DNA from: Botryosphaeria dothidea
Taxonomy: Eukaryota > Ascomycota > Dothideomycetes > Botryosphaeriales > Botryosphaeriaceae
Length of the DNA: 64,000 nucleotides
Direction: 5' to 3'
Assembly (NCBI GenBank): GCA_011503125.2
Contig: WWBZ02000040.1
Coordinates: forward strand, 310,001 to 374,000
The stretch's first letter is position 1. Every line of letters starts with the position of its first letter. The notes under the pieces are model-generated. The model had not been told where the DNA came from. It made no database searches and was given only the letters and a program-made list of their open reading frames with translations. Shown here piece by piece: positions 22,362-33,435 of this stretch. The translations under genes and the position numbers were made by a program.

Positions 22362-23858
22362 TGTTGCGGGTGGCGGGGCGCGATTGGGCGAAAAGCGTCG
22401 GAAGCCTGGGCGGAGACACAACCGGAAAGCGCAGGAAAGAAAACGCCACGGAGCAAACGACACACACAGACACGGCGCCGGTTCACAGCGCGGGTGCGAC
22501 GGTGAACATGACGAGAGAAGAGAGGAGAGAAGGGAAAAGGCGCGCGTGAGGGCTCGGGCGCAGATGGATGTAGTTGTACTGGGCGTTGGGCTCGAGCTCG
22601 AGCCCGGGATCGACCTACCTCGAACTGGCGTATCTGGGGGCGATGCGCTGGCAGCAGGACATCTGCAGCGCGCGCCGCAACGGTGCTTGGGCCGTGGAGT
22701 TGGGCGAGTTGGGCGAGTACGCGATGGGCACGACTTGGAGCCCCGGCAGGCTAGGCTGATTCCCGATATGCACTGTTACGTGTCTCACGCGAACTCGCCG
22801 CGCGCGCGCGACGACAGCAGCCGAGCACTCGCAAAAATGCACATCGGCGCGCTCAGCTGATTCTATGCATTCACGTTGCAGCCGGACGAGTCGCGCTGCG
22901 CTGCGTGTGGAGGAGCCGCTGAGGATGCAGCGCGGGCGCGGGCGGGAGGGTGTGCGGGTCGAGGGCGTGGAGGGCGTGGCGGAGAGCAGCACCAGCCATC
23001 GTGCAGGGCCCAGTCTTCCTCCATGCATGCCTACATATCTGGGCGAGCACCCCACGCTCGCTCAGGCACGAGATGCACCGCTGCAGCGCGAGCAGCGGAT
23101 GGGCGCGCCGCGGCTCTCGCGCACCCCGGGCACCATCGCACCAGGCTCGCCTGCCAGCGGCGCCACGAGGCCAGGCCCACAGCACTCTATCGTTGAGCCG
23201 CAGCCGCTGGCCAGCATGAGCGACGCAGCCACCCAGAGGCCTGCATTGCTGGCGAGGCAAGGATGCGACACCGCTGAAGCTCGTTGGCGTTTCTGAGACG
23301 CTCCGTGCTTGGCCTGGACGGCGCGCTCCCATTGGCCGCACGTCGCGCCGAGACAGCGATGAGGGCCCAAGCTGTCGCAGCCAGCGCTTCGGTGCCGCCT
23401 TCGCCCTCGCCCTCCACTGGCCAGCATCCAAAATTGGCCTCCACCGCCCAAGAGGCGGCTGTCCGGCACAGGCCGAAGCTTAACTTGATCAGCGCACCGC
23501 CCCATCGCATCAACCTCTCGCCCGCCCCGCGTCGCAGTCCAGTGTCAACCTCTCCTCTCCACCGTCAAATCTTGACGGCGCTTGTCACGCCATCATGCTC
23601 CTGTGTCTTGAATCTCTCTCATGACAGTTTCCATTCTATCCCAGGCTGGTTATTGTCATGCTGTTCATGCGCCCTCTTCTTGGCTCCATCCCTCCATCCT
23701 GACTGCTCGCCACCTCTAATCCTTCTCTTCTGCCGTCTCCCGGGTAAGCTGCTGGCCAGCCTTTCGTTGTTTCTTTCCAGTAGTAATACACCAAACCCAC
23801 GCTCATTCCTTCACCACCCTCCCTAATCCAGTCCAGCCGCACTGCTGGACAGTACACC
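22362..23858. other. GC-rich intergenic stretch, probable divergent promoter region
   Basis: It lies between the start of the pseudokinase gene (minus) and the membrane protein gene (plus). High GC gives many overlapping frames on both strands (up to 186 codons) with no motif, so none is accepted. Pyrimidine-rich DNA from 23.5 to 23.85 kb, directly before the ATG at 23859, looks like a fungal 5' leader. Confidence 0.55.
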
Positions 23859-25008
23859 ATGCGGCTCTCTTCTGGCCTAGTCGCCAGCCTGCTAGTAATC
23901 GGACACGCCGCTGATGCCCACGCAAAGTCCTTCAAGGGCCACCTGCTGCATGCCCTCCGCCGTCGATCTTCAACTTACGAGGAAACGATGATGAGGCAGG
24001 CCCACGAGTTCTTCAGCGCCCTGGAAACTCGCCAAAGCGGAGCAACTGCGAATTCCAACAGCATCTCGACAACGCCCGCTTCCAACGGCACCGTCGACAT
24101 CCAGCAATGGAACACCCAAACGAAGTCAGCCTGCGATTCTGCCATGGTCGACCTGGCCATGCAACCTGACAACCCCAGCGGTCTCGCAGTCTGCTACAAC
24201 ATCCCCTTCTTCAACAACCGGACTGGCGTCTTCGAGGCTGAGCTCCGCATGTACAACATGACGCCTCCCTTCGATCCTTGGACTGGCGTCAGCGCCGCAG
24301 ACATCAGCATGACCTTATCCTATCAGAGCGCCACCGTGCAAGCTGCTAACAGCTCGGACGCTCCTCCCTCGAAGCGCGATCTGGACTCAACCCTGGCATG
24401 GCCGCCGATCATGCTTCGCGAAATCGACATCACGGAGGGAAGCTCGCTTGTCCGTCGCCAATCAGGTCCTGGTGGTCCGCAGGAGATCAAGGTGCTCATG
24501 TATGTTGGACAAGTCAACCAAGACACCCTGGATGGCACGCAATCAGCGTAAGTCGGAATTTACCATATTTCACGTGAGACATGGAACTGACAGAATCCGT
24601 AGTCCCGAAATGCAAAACTTGCTCGTCCCGACGGTCAAGCTCACCGCCCGCTCTCCCCAGGATAACTCCCCCCTGGAAACCACCATCTCTGCTACTCAGG
24701 CCTCGTTTCTTAATGGCGTCTTCTCTCAACGCTCCACCAACACGACGTCTGCCTCGGATGCGTCAATCTCCAACGTCGCCAATGCCGTTTCTTTTCTCAT
24801 TCCAGGTTACCGCCTGGCACCCTTGGAAGTACCTGGCATTACCTTGCCTATCAACCTGCTCTTCCCCACGGGAATGATCATCACGCTCGTTTGGACAGTT
24901 GCTTTCTTCGTCGTCGTCGGATACGGCACTCTTGGACGCATACGTTTCAGAGATCAGTACAGGCGAAGGGTCAAGGTGAATCAAGCAATGTATCAGAACA
25001 GAATTTGA
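23859..25008 (+). CDS. secretory-pathway single-pass membrane glycoprotein, function unknown
   Basis: The coding sequence is join(23859..24547, 24603..25008), 364 residues. The 55-bp intron (GTAAGT, AACTGAC branch, TAG) joins GTQSA to PEMQNLL. Residues 1-22 are a signal peptide ending at AHA. The ectodomain is Ser/Thr/Asn-rich with several N-glycosylation sequons (for example NRT and NMT) and two Cys residues near the middle. One transmembrane helix near residues 317-340 (MIITLVWTVAFFVVVGYG) is followed by a short basic tail with RFRDQYRRR. Two KR/RR sites (SKRD, VRRQ) resemble Kex2 cleavage points. The topology is type I, at the plasma membrane or in the secretory system. I do not recognise the family. 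The intact frame and clean intron support a real gene. Confidence 0.8.
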
Positions 25009-25727
25009 GCGGTGCAACTGTTGATGTGTTGCGAGCGTGTCATTTAGTGGCGTTCTGAGCGTGGGCATTTTTTTCCATTTCAAAAAGATGATACCCTGGT
25101 GGTGTCTACTTTCTCCCACTTTCCTTTCTTCAAGAGCAACCACTTTCGTACTTAATTTCTCGACGTTGGGTAGGAGGGCTGCTCGACGATTTGTGGCGGG
25201 ATTCGGAAAATTTGGGTACGACTGTAATGAAGAGACGGTGTGTAGGAAATCCAAGCAAGTGAGCGAGGAAGGGTAGATGAGCAAGTCAAAAAAAATAACA
25301 ATCACTAAAAACGAACAAATCCAGTCCGACATCTGTGGCTATTACTCATACTGCCTTGCATTATCTGAGATCGGTTGCCGTCGGGATAAGCTCTTGAGCC
25401 GCATGGCTTTTACCTAGGTAGGATATGGTTATCGGCCAGATTGCACGTACCTTTCGGTTGCGCCCTTCCGTGTGACAAGCTCCGCTTCTCGGCCCCAATT
25501 TGGACCTTTGAGTCAACTCCCAACGTCAGTCAGAGGAGTCAACATCTACCAAACTGCGGTATAAATTCTCTGGGATTGACAGAATTCCTGGGGCATCACA
25601 TCCGTGTCAATCAATCTCCAAAAAGACCTGAGCGTGACGTCATCTCCCGAGCTGCCCCTTGCTCAGAAGTCGCTGGTCCATACCTGAGCTACCCCGCGAT
25701 ATCATCAACCTACCCACTCCCGCAGCC
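25009..25727. other. intergenic stretch
   Basis: This spans the 3' flank of the membrane protein gene and the promoter of the PLP enzyme gene. The open frame running in from 25441 continues into the enzyme's second exon but crosses its intron, so it is not the real start. I see no other feature. Confidence 0.6.
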
Positions 25728-27342
25728 ATGGGCGAATTCAACACCACGACATCTCCATTCGGCCGCAAGCTCCGCAAGGACTTCTTCTTCGATGATGACT
25801 ACATCAACGTCAACCATGGTCAGCCAAAAAAGATCAATTCCCCCCATCTCACAACCCAGCCCCAATGAACCCCCACTATACCATATCCAAGGGGCATCAG
25901 AGCTCACAATTGCCCCATCAGGGTCCTTCGGCACGTATCCCAAGCCCGTCCGCGAGAGCCTGCATCATTGGCAATCCCTCGCCGAGCAGCGACCCGACCA
26001 ATACATCCGCTACGACTACCCAGTCGAGCTGCGCAAATCACGTGCGCTGATGGCCACCTACCTCAACGTGCCCGTCTCGACCGTCGTCTTCGTGCCGAAC
26101 GCCACCACCGGCGTGAACACGGTCCTGCGCAACCTCGCCTTCGAGGAAGGGGACGTCGTCGTCTACTTCGCGACCATCTACGGCGCGTGCGAGAACACGG
26201 TCAAGTACATCACCGAGACGACGCCCGCGCGCGCCGCCAAGGTCGCGTACACGTACCCCGTCGAGGACGACGACCTGGTGGCGCGGTTTCGGGCCGTCGT
26301 GCGGGAGGAGCGGGATGCCGGCCGGAACGTCAAGATCGCCATCTTCGACACGGTGGTCAGCCTGCCCGGCGTGCGGATGCCGTTCGAGGCGCTGACGAAG
26401 GCGTGCAAAGAGCTGGGCGTGCTGAGCCTGATCGACGGCGCGCACGGCATCGGCCAGGTGGACCTGGACCTGAGCAGCCTGGATCCGGACTTCTTCGTGA
26501 GCAACTGTCACAAGTGAGTAATTCTCCCCCCCCCCAATCCGCCCAGAAGTGGGGGGGGGTGGGAGGACCCTTCAATCCGTAGACCCAGTCTTCAATCCCA
26601 CCTCTCCTCAAAACCCCTTTTTTTCTTAGAAAAAAAAAGGCCCACCTCTTTTCCCCCACACGATCACTAACCTCCCCCAAACCACAGATGGCTCCTCACC
26701 CCCCGCCCCTGCGCCATCTTCCACGTGCCCCTGCGCAACCAGCCCCTCATGCGCAGCACGCTCCCCACCTCGCACGGCTTCCGCCCGTTGCCCGACCCCA
26801 GCGCGCCCGCCTACATCAACCCGCTGCCGCCCTCGGGCGATTCGCACTTCGAGGCCAACTTCGCCTTCACCGGCACCTACGACTGCTCGCCCTTCCTGTG
26901 CGTCGGCGCCGCGCTCGCGTACCGCGCCGCGCTCGGCGGCGAGGCTGTCATCCGGGCGTACTGCGAGACCCTCGCGCGCGAGGGCGGCGCGAGGGTGGCG
27001 GCGATCTTGGGGACCGAGGTCCTGGACAACAGGACGCGGACGATGGGCCGGTGCTTCTTCGCGAACGTGCGGCTGCCGGTGGATCTGGCGACGTGCGTGC
27101 GGGTGGCGGACGGGCGCGTCAAGGAGGAGGAGGTGCCGGCGCTGGTCAAGAACTGGGTGGCGAAGACGATGGTGTTTGAGTATGGCGGGTTTCAGGCGCT
27201 GATTGAGTACGGCGGCGGGTGGTGGGCGCGGCTGAGCGCGATGGTGTACTTGGAGATGGCGGATTTCGAGTGGGCGGCGGGGGTGCTGAAGAAGGTGAGT
27301 GAGCGGGTGGAGAAGGGAGATTGGCTGGAGGCGAAGGTGTGA
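25728..27342 (+). CDS. class V PLP-dependent enzyme (isopenicillin-N-epimerase/cysteine-desulfurase-like)
   Basis: The coding sequence is join(25728..25818, 25922..26513, 26688..27342), 445 residues. Intron 1 (103 bp) splits a Gly codon and gives [13 protein letters not shown]. Intron 2 (174 bp) splits the Lys of the PLP-binding motif SNCHKW, making Lys228 the Schiff-base residue. Other class V landmarks are present: [12 protein letters not shown] (cofactor phosphate region), [13 protein letters not shown] (Asp and His contacting the pyridoxal ring) and FTGTYDCSP near residue 290. The enzyme is cytosolic and acts on amino acids (racemase, lyase or desulfurase); the exact reaction cannot be read from sequence. 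Exons 2 and 3 are very GC-rich. Intron 2 contains long runs of C, G and A. Confidence 0.88.
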
Positions 27343-28401
27343 GGTTGCGTGTGCCTTTTACGGACCTTTGAGTAGCTAGGTGGCGAAGAAGCGTCTAGAC
27401 GTCAAGGTTTCTGGATGGTAGAGTAGCTTTGCAACTAAACTGTTTTGGTTATGCGTGGAACTCTTCCTTCGCGGACGAACAAGTGGTGGTGCGATGAAGG
27501 ACGGAATGACGCGCCCGCCGGCGACATATGGCGTGCGGAATGGGGCCTCCGTAGTTGTGAAGGGAGCATGCGAACTTGACTCGTCGGTGTTGCTCCGTTC
27601 TCACCATTCCTGTCCTCCGCTTCAACTCATCGTCTTCTTCCTCTTGCTACTTCCATCTCTTGTCTCTTCGGATTTAAGGTATTGGCTCGGATGATCGTAT
27701 CCGGATTCGTGAAACAAAGCAAAGCATAAAGTCCAAGAGTACGCGGCCTCGACGCTCTACCACCTACCACTCAATTTTTACTCCTTTGATAAGGACGTTC
27801 ACCCCCGATCATCTTCCTCCAATGCGCCAAGTCTCCCCGCAAAAGCAATTTCAAGCATCGTTTCAAAAATTCTTTATTTCCGGATTGTTGTGCATCTGTC
27901 AGCCTGCTACTCAATCCCTGCTGGTGCAAGCATAAGATAGAGATCATAGAAGATTAAAATGATATGGGGTATTTTTCGCAAACCCGCCCAAAAAAACAAG
28001 CACAACCCGCTCAGAGATGCATAATCGCCGAGAATATAACGCCCCTTTATGCATCCATCCAACCATTCTATAGAACAAACCAGCGCGCGCGGATTCAATT
28101 ACCCAGATGAATAGCGTATCATGTATTCCCAGGTCCTTGACCGTAGTGGCCATGCTTCGTCAGTGACGAACATCGGGCGAACAGATCTTGAAGCTGTGTT
28201 CGTCATTCTCTTTGTAAAAGCGGCAAGGCTTCGGAAAAGAAGTCGGCAACTGATCTTTAAATAGGCCTGCGGAGTAAATAGACCCTAATGCAATACCAAG
28301 AAAGCCTTTTGGGATGACATAAGCTTAGTGAGAAGTCCCAATGGCTACCATAGCCGACGGAACAGAGACACGGTCGAACAGACGAGGATCATCCCTCAGC
28401 C
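27343..28401. other. gene-free stretch between convergent genes
   Basis: No supportable gene. It contains the 3' flanks of the PLP enzyme (plus) and the glycosyltransferase (minus). Only short frames are present, and the second half is AT-rich. Confidence 0.6.
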
Positions 28402-29960
28402 TTATACGGGAGGCTCAGGGTCGACCCAGGGGTTTGAGTCGTAAATGTCTAGCAAGCTATTGGTAAAGATTAGCAAAGAGCTTATCGGAGGATATACGGC
28501 CTTGGCCTATTTGAAAGCCAAGAAAAATGCATGTAAGAAACTTTCAGGTAGGCAACTTACACGTAAGTCTCGAACGGAATGCCGCGGGGCTTCCCATAGT
28601 CCTCAGAGAGCTCGGGCTCGAAGCTGACGTCTCTCCACATGCGGAACATCTTGCGCCAATAGCATGCTTGCGCGGCGGGCGTAAGGTACTTGTCGCGGAA
28701 CATGGCGACGTTGTTATCGGCGATGCGCTCGGCCTCAGCGGGGTGGTCAAGGTAGTACTTCATCTTCTCGCCGAGGTCCGAGAAGTCATATTTGACCGGC
28801 ACGTAGTTCGTCGCCGGGCCTTGCGGGATGAGGAGTTGGTGGTGTGGCTCAACCCAGCGCAATTCCGGAATTATGGGCACACTGTGGCAGTTTTGGAGAT
28901 ACTTCAAGCGACCGGAGTACGAGCGGCCTGGCGAGTTTGTTAGCTTAGACTTAAACGGCAGCCAAATACCTTAATCTACTAACCTTCGGTGTGCAGAACA
29001 AACTGCCACTGGCAGTGATCGGGCATGATCACAAACTTCTTCGCAATCTCCGGATCATCCCAGTCGAATGGCTCAATGTCGCTCCACGGCTTGCCGTGCC
29101 ATTGCTTGATCAGTGCCTGACGCTGCTCCGTCAAAGGAGCTCCTCTCCAGACAACCTTGGCCTTCTTTTCGCTGAACTTCTGTGCCTTCTCACGCACGCC
29201 CATCTGATTCCGCACGTCCTGGTATGCGCCAACGGGGTCTGTGGGCCATGCCCAGTATCCGAAGTCAGGCATCAACCACACGTTTTCCCAGTGTTGCTGC
29301 CGAGTGAACCCCCAGACAACGGGATCAGTGTTGAGATTTTCTTCGTCGTACACCCAGTCGTCCACGCTAAAGGTGAATTCGATGTTCGGCAGGGGGCCGT
29401 TGTAGGCAGTGACGGCGCGGTTGATGTTGTGGAGTACGGCAAGCGTGCGTTCGCGGTAGTCGCGACGGTGGGTGGTTCCTCTCGTGTCAAGGATATAAAG
29501 CTTATGCGGCGTCAGCATCGAGATATTTGAGATGGGATGCAGTAGAAGTTACCTGGTGGTCATAAATCATGCATCGTGTGACACCCTCTTGACGCCAGTT
29601 GGTGTCCAAATCTTCCTTGGTGACATTGCCCTTATTCCTGCGGACCCTAGCGGCTTTTTCGATCTCGATCCAGAGGTTGGGAAAGGTCCAGTCGCACTGC
29701 TCCTCGCTGAGACCATAGTTGCGGGCATCGCGGGCGGGATGGAATCGCCAACCCTCGGGGGTAGGAGGATCTTCGAAGACGGAAGCTAGCGGGACGGCGA
29801 CAGACTGGTTGTTGTAAATTTCCACCGGAAACAGCTCCTCGGGGGTTTCTGGGAGCACGGGAACGGCATCTTCGATTTTCAGAGAGAAGCGCAGCAGGAA
29901 GATGGTGAAAAAAACGCAGGCGGCGGCGGCTAGCAGCATACGATGGAAGGTGGACAACAT
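28402..29960 (-). CDS. GT90 (CAP10-like) glycosyltransferase
   Basis: The coding sequence is complement(join(28402..28456, 28561..28927, 28984..29500, 29553..29960)), 448 residues. Introns of 52, 56 and 104 bp keep frame. The last exon has only 18 codons (LLDIYDSNPWVDPEPPV). Without it the frame would stop at 28557, but GTAAGT at 28560 and TAG before 28456 support splicing. Residues 8-24 are a signal anchor (LLAAAACVFFTIFLLRF), giving a type II Golgi protein. The GT90 core includes VWRGAPLTEQRQ, MPDHCQWQFVLHTEGRSYSGRLKYLQNC and a C-terminal YWRKMFRMWRDV. The family transfers xylose or related sugars to cell-surface and capsule glycans in fungi. Donor and acceptor are unknown here. It is intact and close to normal family length. 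Confidence 0.88.
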
Positions 29961-32563
29961 GGTTGAACCGGAGCTTTGCCGCTGCCAGAGCGACCACGAA
30001 AGAAAGTGTTGCGGGCAAAGAGGGCAGCGTTTGTTTGGTGATGAGGAAAGAGGGGAGCGGAAGGAGAGAGGGCTGGCGGGCGTGAAACGCGCCAGGGCGG
30101 TCGGGGGAAACAGGCAGCGGGCCTGATCAGTGCAGGTTGAGTGTTTCGCGGGTTGATCGCCTGGAGCGGATCGCTGCTAAACTCAGCGCTGCGGGCAGGG
30201 TTCTGGTGTCGCAAGGGCTGGCCATCCTCATCACTGCCCCGTCCGCTTTTCATCTCGCCACCGCCCATTGGCGCAAGGCCCGGAAAAATCGTGTTTCGTT
30301 TGCTTTGACGAAGGCGCACAAGGCCAAGGGCGTCGTTCTTCCCTGGCACGGCAGGCAAGGAGCCGCAGCCAAAGCCTGGGGCGCGGGGAATTCTGGAAAT
30401 CTGCAGGGCAGGGCACAGGACCAACGGCGGCAGGGGTCGGCGCTATCGAAAGGAGACCACGGGCTCGGGCACTCTCTGCTCGCCTGCAGCCGGCCACTTC
30501 CGCTGGCTCAAGCGGGGTGGAGCGTGAGGCGATTCGCGACGAAGGTAGCGTGGAGAAGCAGCGGGCGAGAGGGTTGACGCGATGGACGCGAGTCGTGAGG
30601 CGGAAACACGTCGGTGTGGCTGAACCCGACCAGTGCCACCCCGATGCCGCTTCCGCTCCTGCGCCGCGCTAGTTACGTAGCTGCTGGCAGCCCTACGGCC
30701 TACTCGCAGCACACCCTTCATGCAAGTGCCCCATTCGTCGCGCTCTCCCCTGAAGTGCTCGGAGAATCCATCGCAAGTATCGCCAGGCATCCTTTTCGCG
30801 CCCGCCGCCATGAATGACCACGCGTCAAAGAGTTTTCCCCTTCAATCATGCCAGCGCATCAACATTTGTTTAACCCTGTCAAGCAACAGGTCGCAAGGCA
30901 GGCGGTGACCTTCGACAGCTATAGACAGCAAATGCCCATATCGATGTCTTGGCGGACCGGCTCAACTCCGAGGTCGAGGTAAGTCCACGGAAGTATGAGA
31001 ATGGTACTTGACGGAAGTCTTGCAAAGCCATTCAGATAACAGGGTGCACCTGCCGAAGCAGGCACGATTTATCGTCGACTTTCTCCTCTCCAAGTCAAGA
31101 ATTTTCCGGCTTTTCTGCAATGTCTGGTCGTCGCGAGACACGAATGAGGCCTCAACTACTATCTGAACCGTAGGTACAGCGTACATAATCAGAACATGGT
31201 GTTTGTAAAGATAGAGAAATGAATAAAACACAACGAAGGGCAAATGGAAAGTGATGGTTAAGCGGGTGGAATTCGGAGCCTTTGCCTAGTTTTGGAGTAC
31301 CGCCTCGGGGAGAAATTTGTTCAAAAAGAGTCTGAGTTACAACCTTCCAGAAGACGGAACTCGTGAGATCCCGGTGGGTCAACGTTTTATTTCTATAAGC
31401 TTATCGTGACCGTACCCCTTTTCCCTCGGCACAAGCCGTCCCTGGTGGTGGACGATCCATGTTTCAGGGAGCTCCACAGCGTGGTGACATCGAAGTTCAC
31501 CGCTGCTGCCAATTTCGCACCATGTGGGGATCAGTAACGGGGGTTTAAATGTCCAAGAGAGGAATGGCTTGTGTGGGTTTAAGTATCTGACCAAGCTCCA
31601 TCAATGCTATGAGAGTAAACAATCAAGCGCCGATACCTCCTTTATACGGCGAACGTGCCTTGCCATCCAGGATTGGGTGTTTCTATCCTCTCTTGATCAC
31701 CAAGCTGATCTAGTGTCACGCCGCGACGTCCGAAATGACGACACCACCGTATTTCTTTTTGAATTCAGCGCCAACACGTGCCGGTAGACCCCGAGAGTCC
31801 ACTGGAAACTAATAGTTCAAGCTTTCAGATGATTTGGCTGCTAGATTCACCTCCTGTTACACAACCTCACTTGAGGTAGTTGCGCCCGAGTCAAGACTTC
31901 CCGAAACGCCGCAAAGGGAAGCTGTACACGATGAGACGGAACAACCCTATATTGCTATATTACGTCACCATCCGGAATGCACCCGCGATGATGTGAGTTC
32001 CGAATTCAAAGTGAGGAGCTCGGTTTCCGTGTCGACTTCATTGTCACTCAGCTCAGCGGAGCGGTCGACAGGTATTCTGATAACGTTGGGACGGATGTTG
32101 AAGTCGTGTGTCGATCATGGAGTGCTCGAATCCACATCGATCTTCTGAAAGCTTGTTTCCAAAAATGGGACGACATGCGGCCGGGGATAAGGTCGATAGA
32201 TGTCTCCCCTTGATGTAACATGGTCCGTGCGCCCTGCCCGAAATCCGCCAGCACGTCATCTCCCGCCAGTTAAGCCTTTACTCTAGTTCCCCAGACGCCT
32301 CCCACACAGCCTCTTTGCCGCTTCGTATCCAGCTTTCGTCGGTCCACTTGACATCACTGTAGCTGCGATGGATGACCGGTCACCATAGCTGTCATATGGA
32401 CCCCGCCGGCCGACCGTTGGACGCCTTCCTCCAATACAAAAACGCGGCCGACCTCGTGTTCGGGAGAGGATGGACGGAGGGTGATCAAAGCTGGGTATGG
32501 TACTACTGTCATGATCCATGGCGTGCGCTGCGCTCCTATTTAGATTTACCCGCGACTCTGCAG
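29961..32563. other. gene-free stretch
   Basis: 29.96-30.8 kb is GC-rich and probably the promoter/leader of the glycosyltransferase; frames there overlap on both strands without motifs. 30.8-32.5 kb has only short frames. I see no gene. Confidence 0.6.
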
Positions 32564-32571
32564 TATAAATA
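32564..32571 (+). promoter_or_regulatory. TATA box of the NIS1-like gene
   Basis: TATAAATA lies 111 bp upstream of the start codon at 32682, a usual TATA-to-ATG distance for a highly expressed fungal gene with a short leader. It is the clearest core-promoter element I found in the window. Confidence 0.6.
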
Positions 32572-32681
32572 CAGGTGAAATTCCGGGCTAGATAGCACCC
32601 GCCAATCCAAAGCTTCAACATCCAGACACCGAAATAACATCCTCACATAAGCCGTCTCACCTAAATCACCCAATCGCCAGA

Positions 32682-33203
32682 ATGCAGTTCTCTACCGCCG
32701 TCGTCGCCAGCCTGCTGTCCATCTCCTCGATGGCTGCTGCCCGCATCACCGGCATCACTCTCCCCAAGCAGGTCGCCACCGGCTCGAACTTCACCGCCAT
32801 CGTCAACACTCTGCCTTCCATCGACATCCAGTCAACCGCAGATGTGTCCATTGCCTTCGGCGCTGCACCGGCCGAGTACGCTATTGCAAAGACCCTCGGC
32901 ACCCATCTCCTGGCCCAGAAGGCCCTTGGCCCTGGTAAGTGATGCCCGAGATCTACAATATTGACCAAGACGCTGACCTGATTTTTTGCAGAGCTTTCCA
33001 ACATCCAGACGAACATCAGTGTCCCTCTGACTGTTCCCGCCGACTTCCAGAAGGGTGAGGCTGTCATCACTGCCGCGCTCTTCTCCCTGAGCGGCTCTCG
33101 CTACAGTGGAATCCTTGACTACTTCAACGTGACCATCACCGTTGCGGATGTCACTGATGCCAGCGAGTTCGTGAGCACATCTGACGCCATCACTGTATAC
33201 TAA
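32682..33203 (+). CDS. NIS1-like small secreted protein (candidate effector)
   Basis: The coding sequence is join(32682..32934, 32992..33203), 154 residues. The 57-bp intron (GTAAGT, GCTGAC branch, TGCAG) splits a Glu codon. Residues 1-19 form a signal peptide (FSTAVVASLLSISSMAAA). The mature part starts ARITGITLPKQVATGSNFTAI and continues with a beta-rich layout (ISVPLTVPADFQKGEAVITAALFSLSG, FNVTITV), which matches the NIS1 family of secreted proteins found across plant-associated fungi. NIS1 of Colletotrichum interferes with plant immune receptor kinases; that is known for the family and not shown here. Length and intron are normal, and the frame is intact although the next genes downstream are broken. 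There are no Cys residues in the mature part, as is usual for NIS1 proteins. Confidence 0.82.
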
Positions 33204-33435
33204 GTTATACTTCACTTCACTTGGACTTTATCATTAGACCTTTGGATAGACTATGAAGTAATGTCAAATGGATAATTACGCCAGATCACTTTGGACCATC
33301 CTCTCTCATTGGTTCTTGATATTTCTTTACCTTTTTTTTCTCCTTGTTTTCTACCTTGATATCTCCAAACCTCTCCACCAATCCCTCGGATGTGAGGACC
33401 GATCGTCTCCTGTGGACTCGCATAAAGTTGCAGCG

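Noticed and set aside
22384..23431. Several 100-190 codon frames on both strands of GC-rich DNA
   Set aside because: Mutually overlapping, Arg/Ala-rich and motif-free; typical of GC-rich promoter DNA.
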